Shown here: one piece after another, positions 63,779 through 64,000 of the stretch | Layout of the letters: every line of letters starts with the position of its first letter | Position numbering within the stretch: position 1 is the stretch's first letter | Notes under the pieces: generated by a model | Seen by the model: the letters and a program-made list of their open reading frames with translations, nothing else | Database searches by the model: none | What the model was told of the DNA's origin: nothing | Program-made: the position numbers and the translations under genes | Assembly: GCF_036370855.1 (NCBI RefSeq) | Contig: NC_088132.1 | Coordinates: 60,178,841-60,242,840 of the forward strand | Length of the DNA: 64,000 nucleotides | Source of the DNA: Dromaius novaehollandiae | Taxonomy: Eukaryota > Chordata > Aves > Casuariiformes > Dromaiidae | Reading direction: 5' to 3'

Positions 63779-64000
63779 GAAATACAGAGCTCTCAGTGCT
63801 GATCAAAAGGGGTCTCACTAAAAGAATATAAGATCTGGTTGTTACAAATATTTACAAAAATACAATCAGGGATTGCAGCAGAGATACTAAAATACTCATT
63901 GTTTTAAAAAGAGATCACACATGGATCTCATCAAGCTGACACCCCTAGGAAGAACAGGTCATCTGTACAGTTAAGGAAGAGTGTGAGGGCACGGAGAAAT
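63779..64000. other. Unique non-coding DNA at the window edge
   Basis: AT-rich sequence with no gene or repeat recognised. Any feature extending beyond the edge cannot be judged. Confidence 0.6.

Overview
The window looks like non-coding vertebrate nuclear DNA from a sauropsid, most likely a bird and less likely a crocodilian. The best evidence is two CR1 LINE 3' ends: one at 36606-36784 (+) that finishes in the CR1-type ATTCTATG tail, and one at 53364-53535 (-). A short CR1 scrap lies at 1314-1365 (-). Several short palindromic repeats also resemble the MITE-like repeats of birds, crocodilians and turtles. Repeat density is low. No operons, ribosome binding sites or bacterial features are present.

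I find no protein-coding gene I can support. Open frames on both strands are short (longest 214 codons), overlap one another, follow local GC content and show no protein family I recognise. The window is best read as intergenic DNA or a large intron. I saw no tRNA, rRNA, snRNA or known microRNA, but this was a reading by eye and not a covariance-model search.

Layout: 1-13 kb is unique DNA with a CR1 scrap, one MITE-like fragment, a CA/TA microsatellite, a G12 run and a CpG-rich patch at 11.7 kb. 13-26 kb holds a palindromic MITE-like repeat at 13.5 kb and the most notable structure, two inverted copies of a roughly 190-220 bp sequence 2.5 kb apart (18.2 and 21.0 kb). It also has a strong 19-bp foldback at 21.5 kb and three CpG-rich patches (20.2, 22.5, 25.3 kb). 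26-44 kb is mostly unique DNA with one clear CR1, old repeat fragments, a perfect (GGGAA)15 array and one weak exon-like interval at 35.3 kb. 44-64 kb is AT-rich unique DNA with a CpG-rich patch at 51.4 kb, a retrocopy-like tail at 50.9 kb, a CR1 joined to a C/T tract at 53.3 kb, a TATA/AP-1 promoter-like site at 58.3 kb and a perfect 34-bp tandem duplication at the right end.

There are no genes here to describe as working together. The items worth checking are regulatory or structural: the inverted pair, the hairpins, the CpG patches and the G-quadruplex-prone array.
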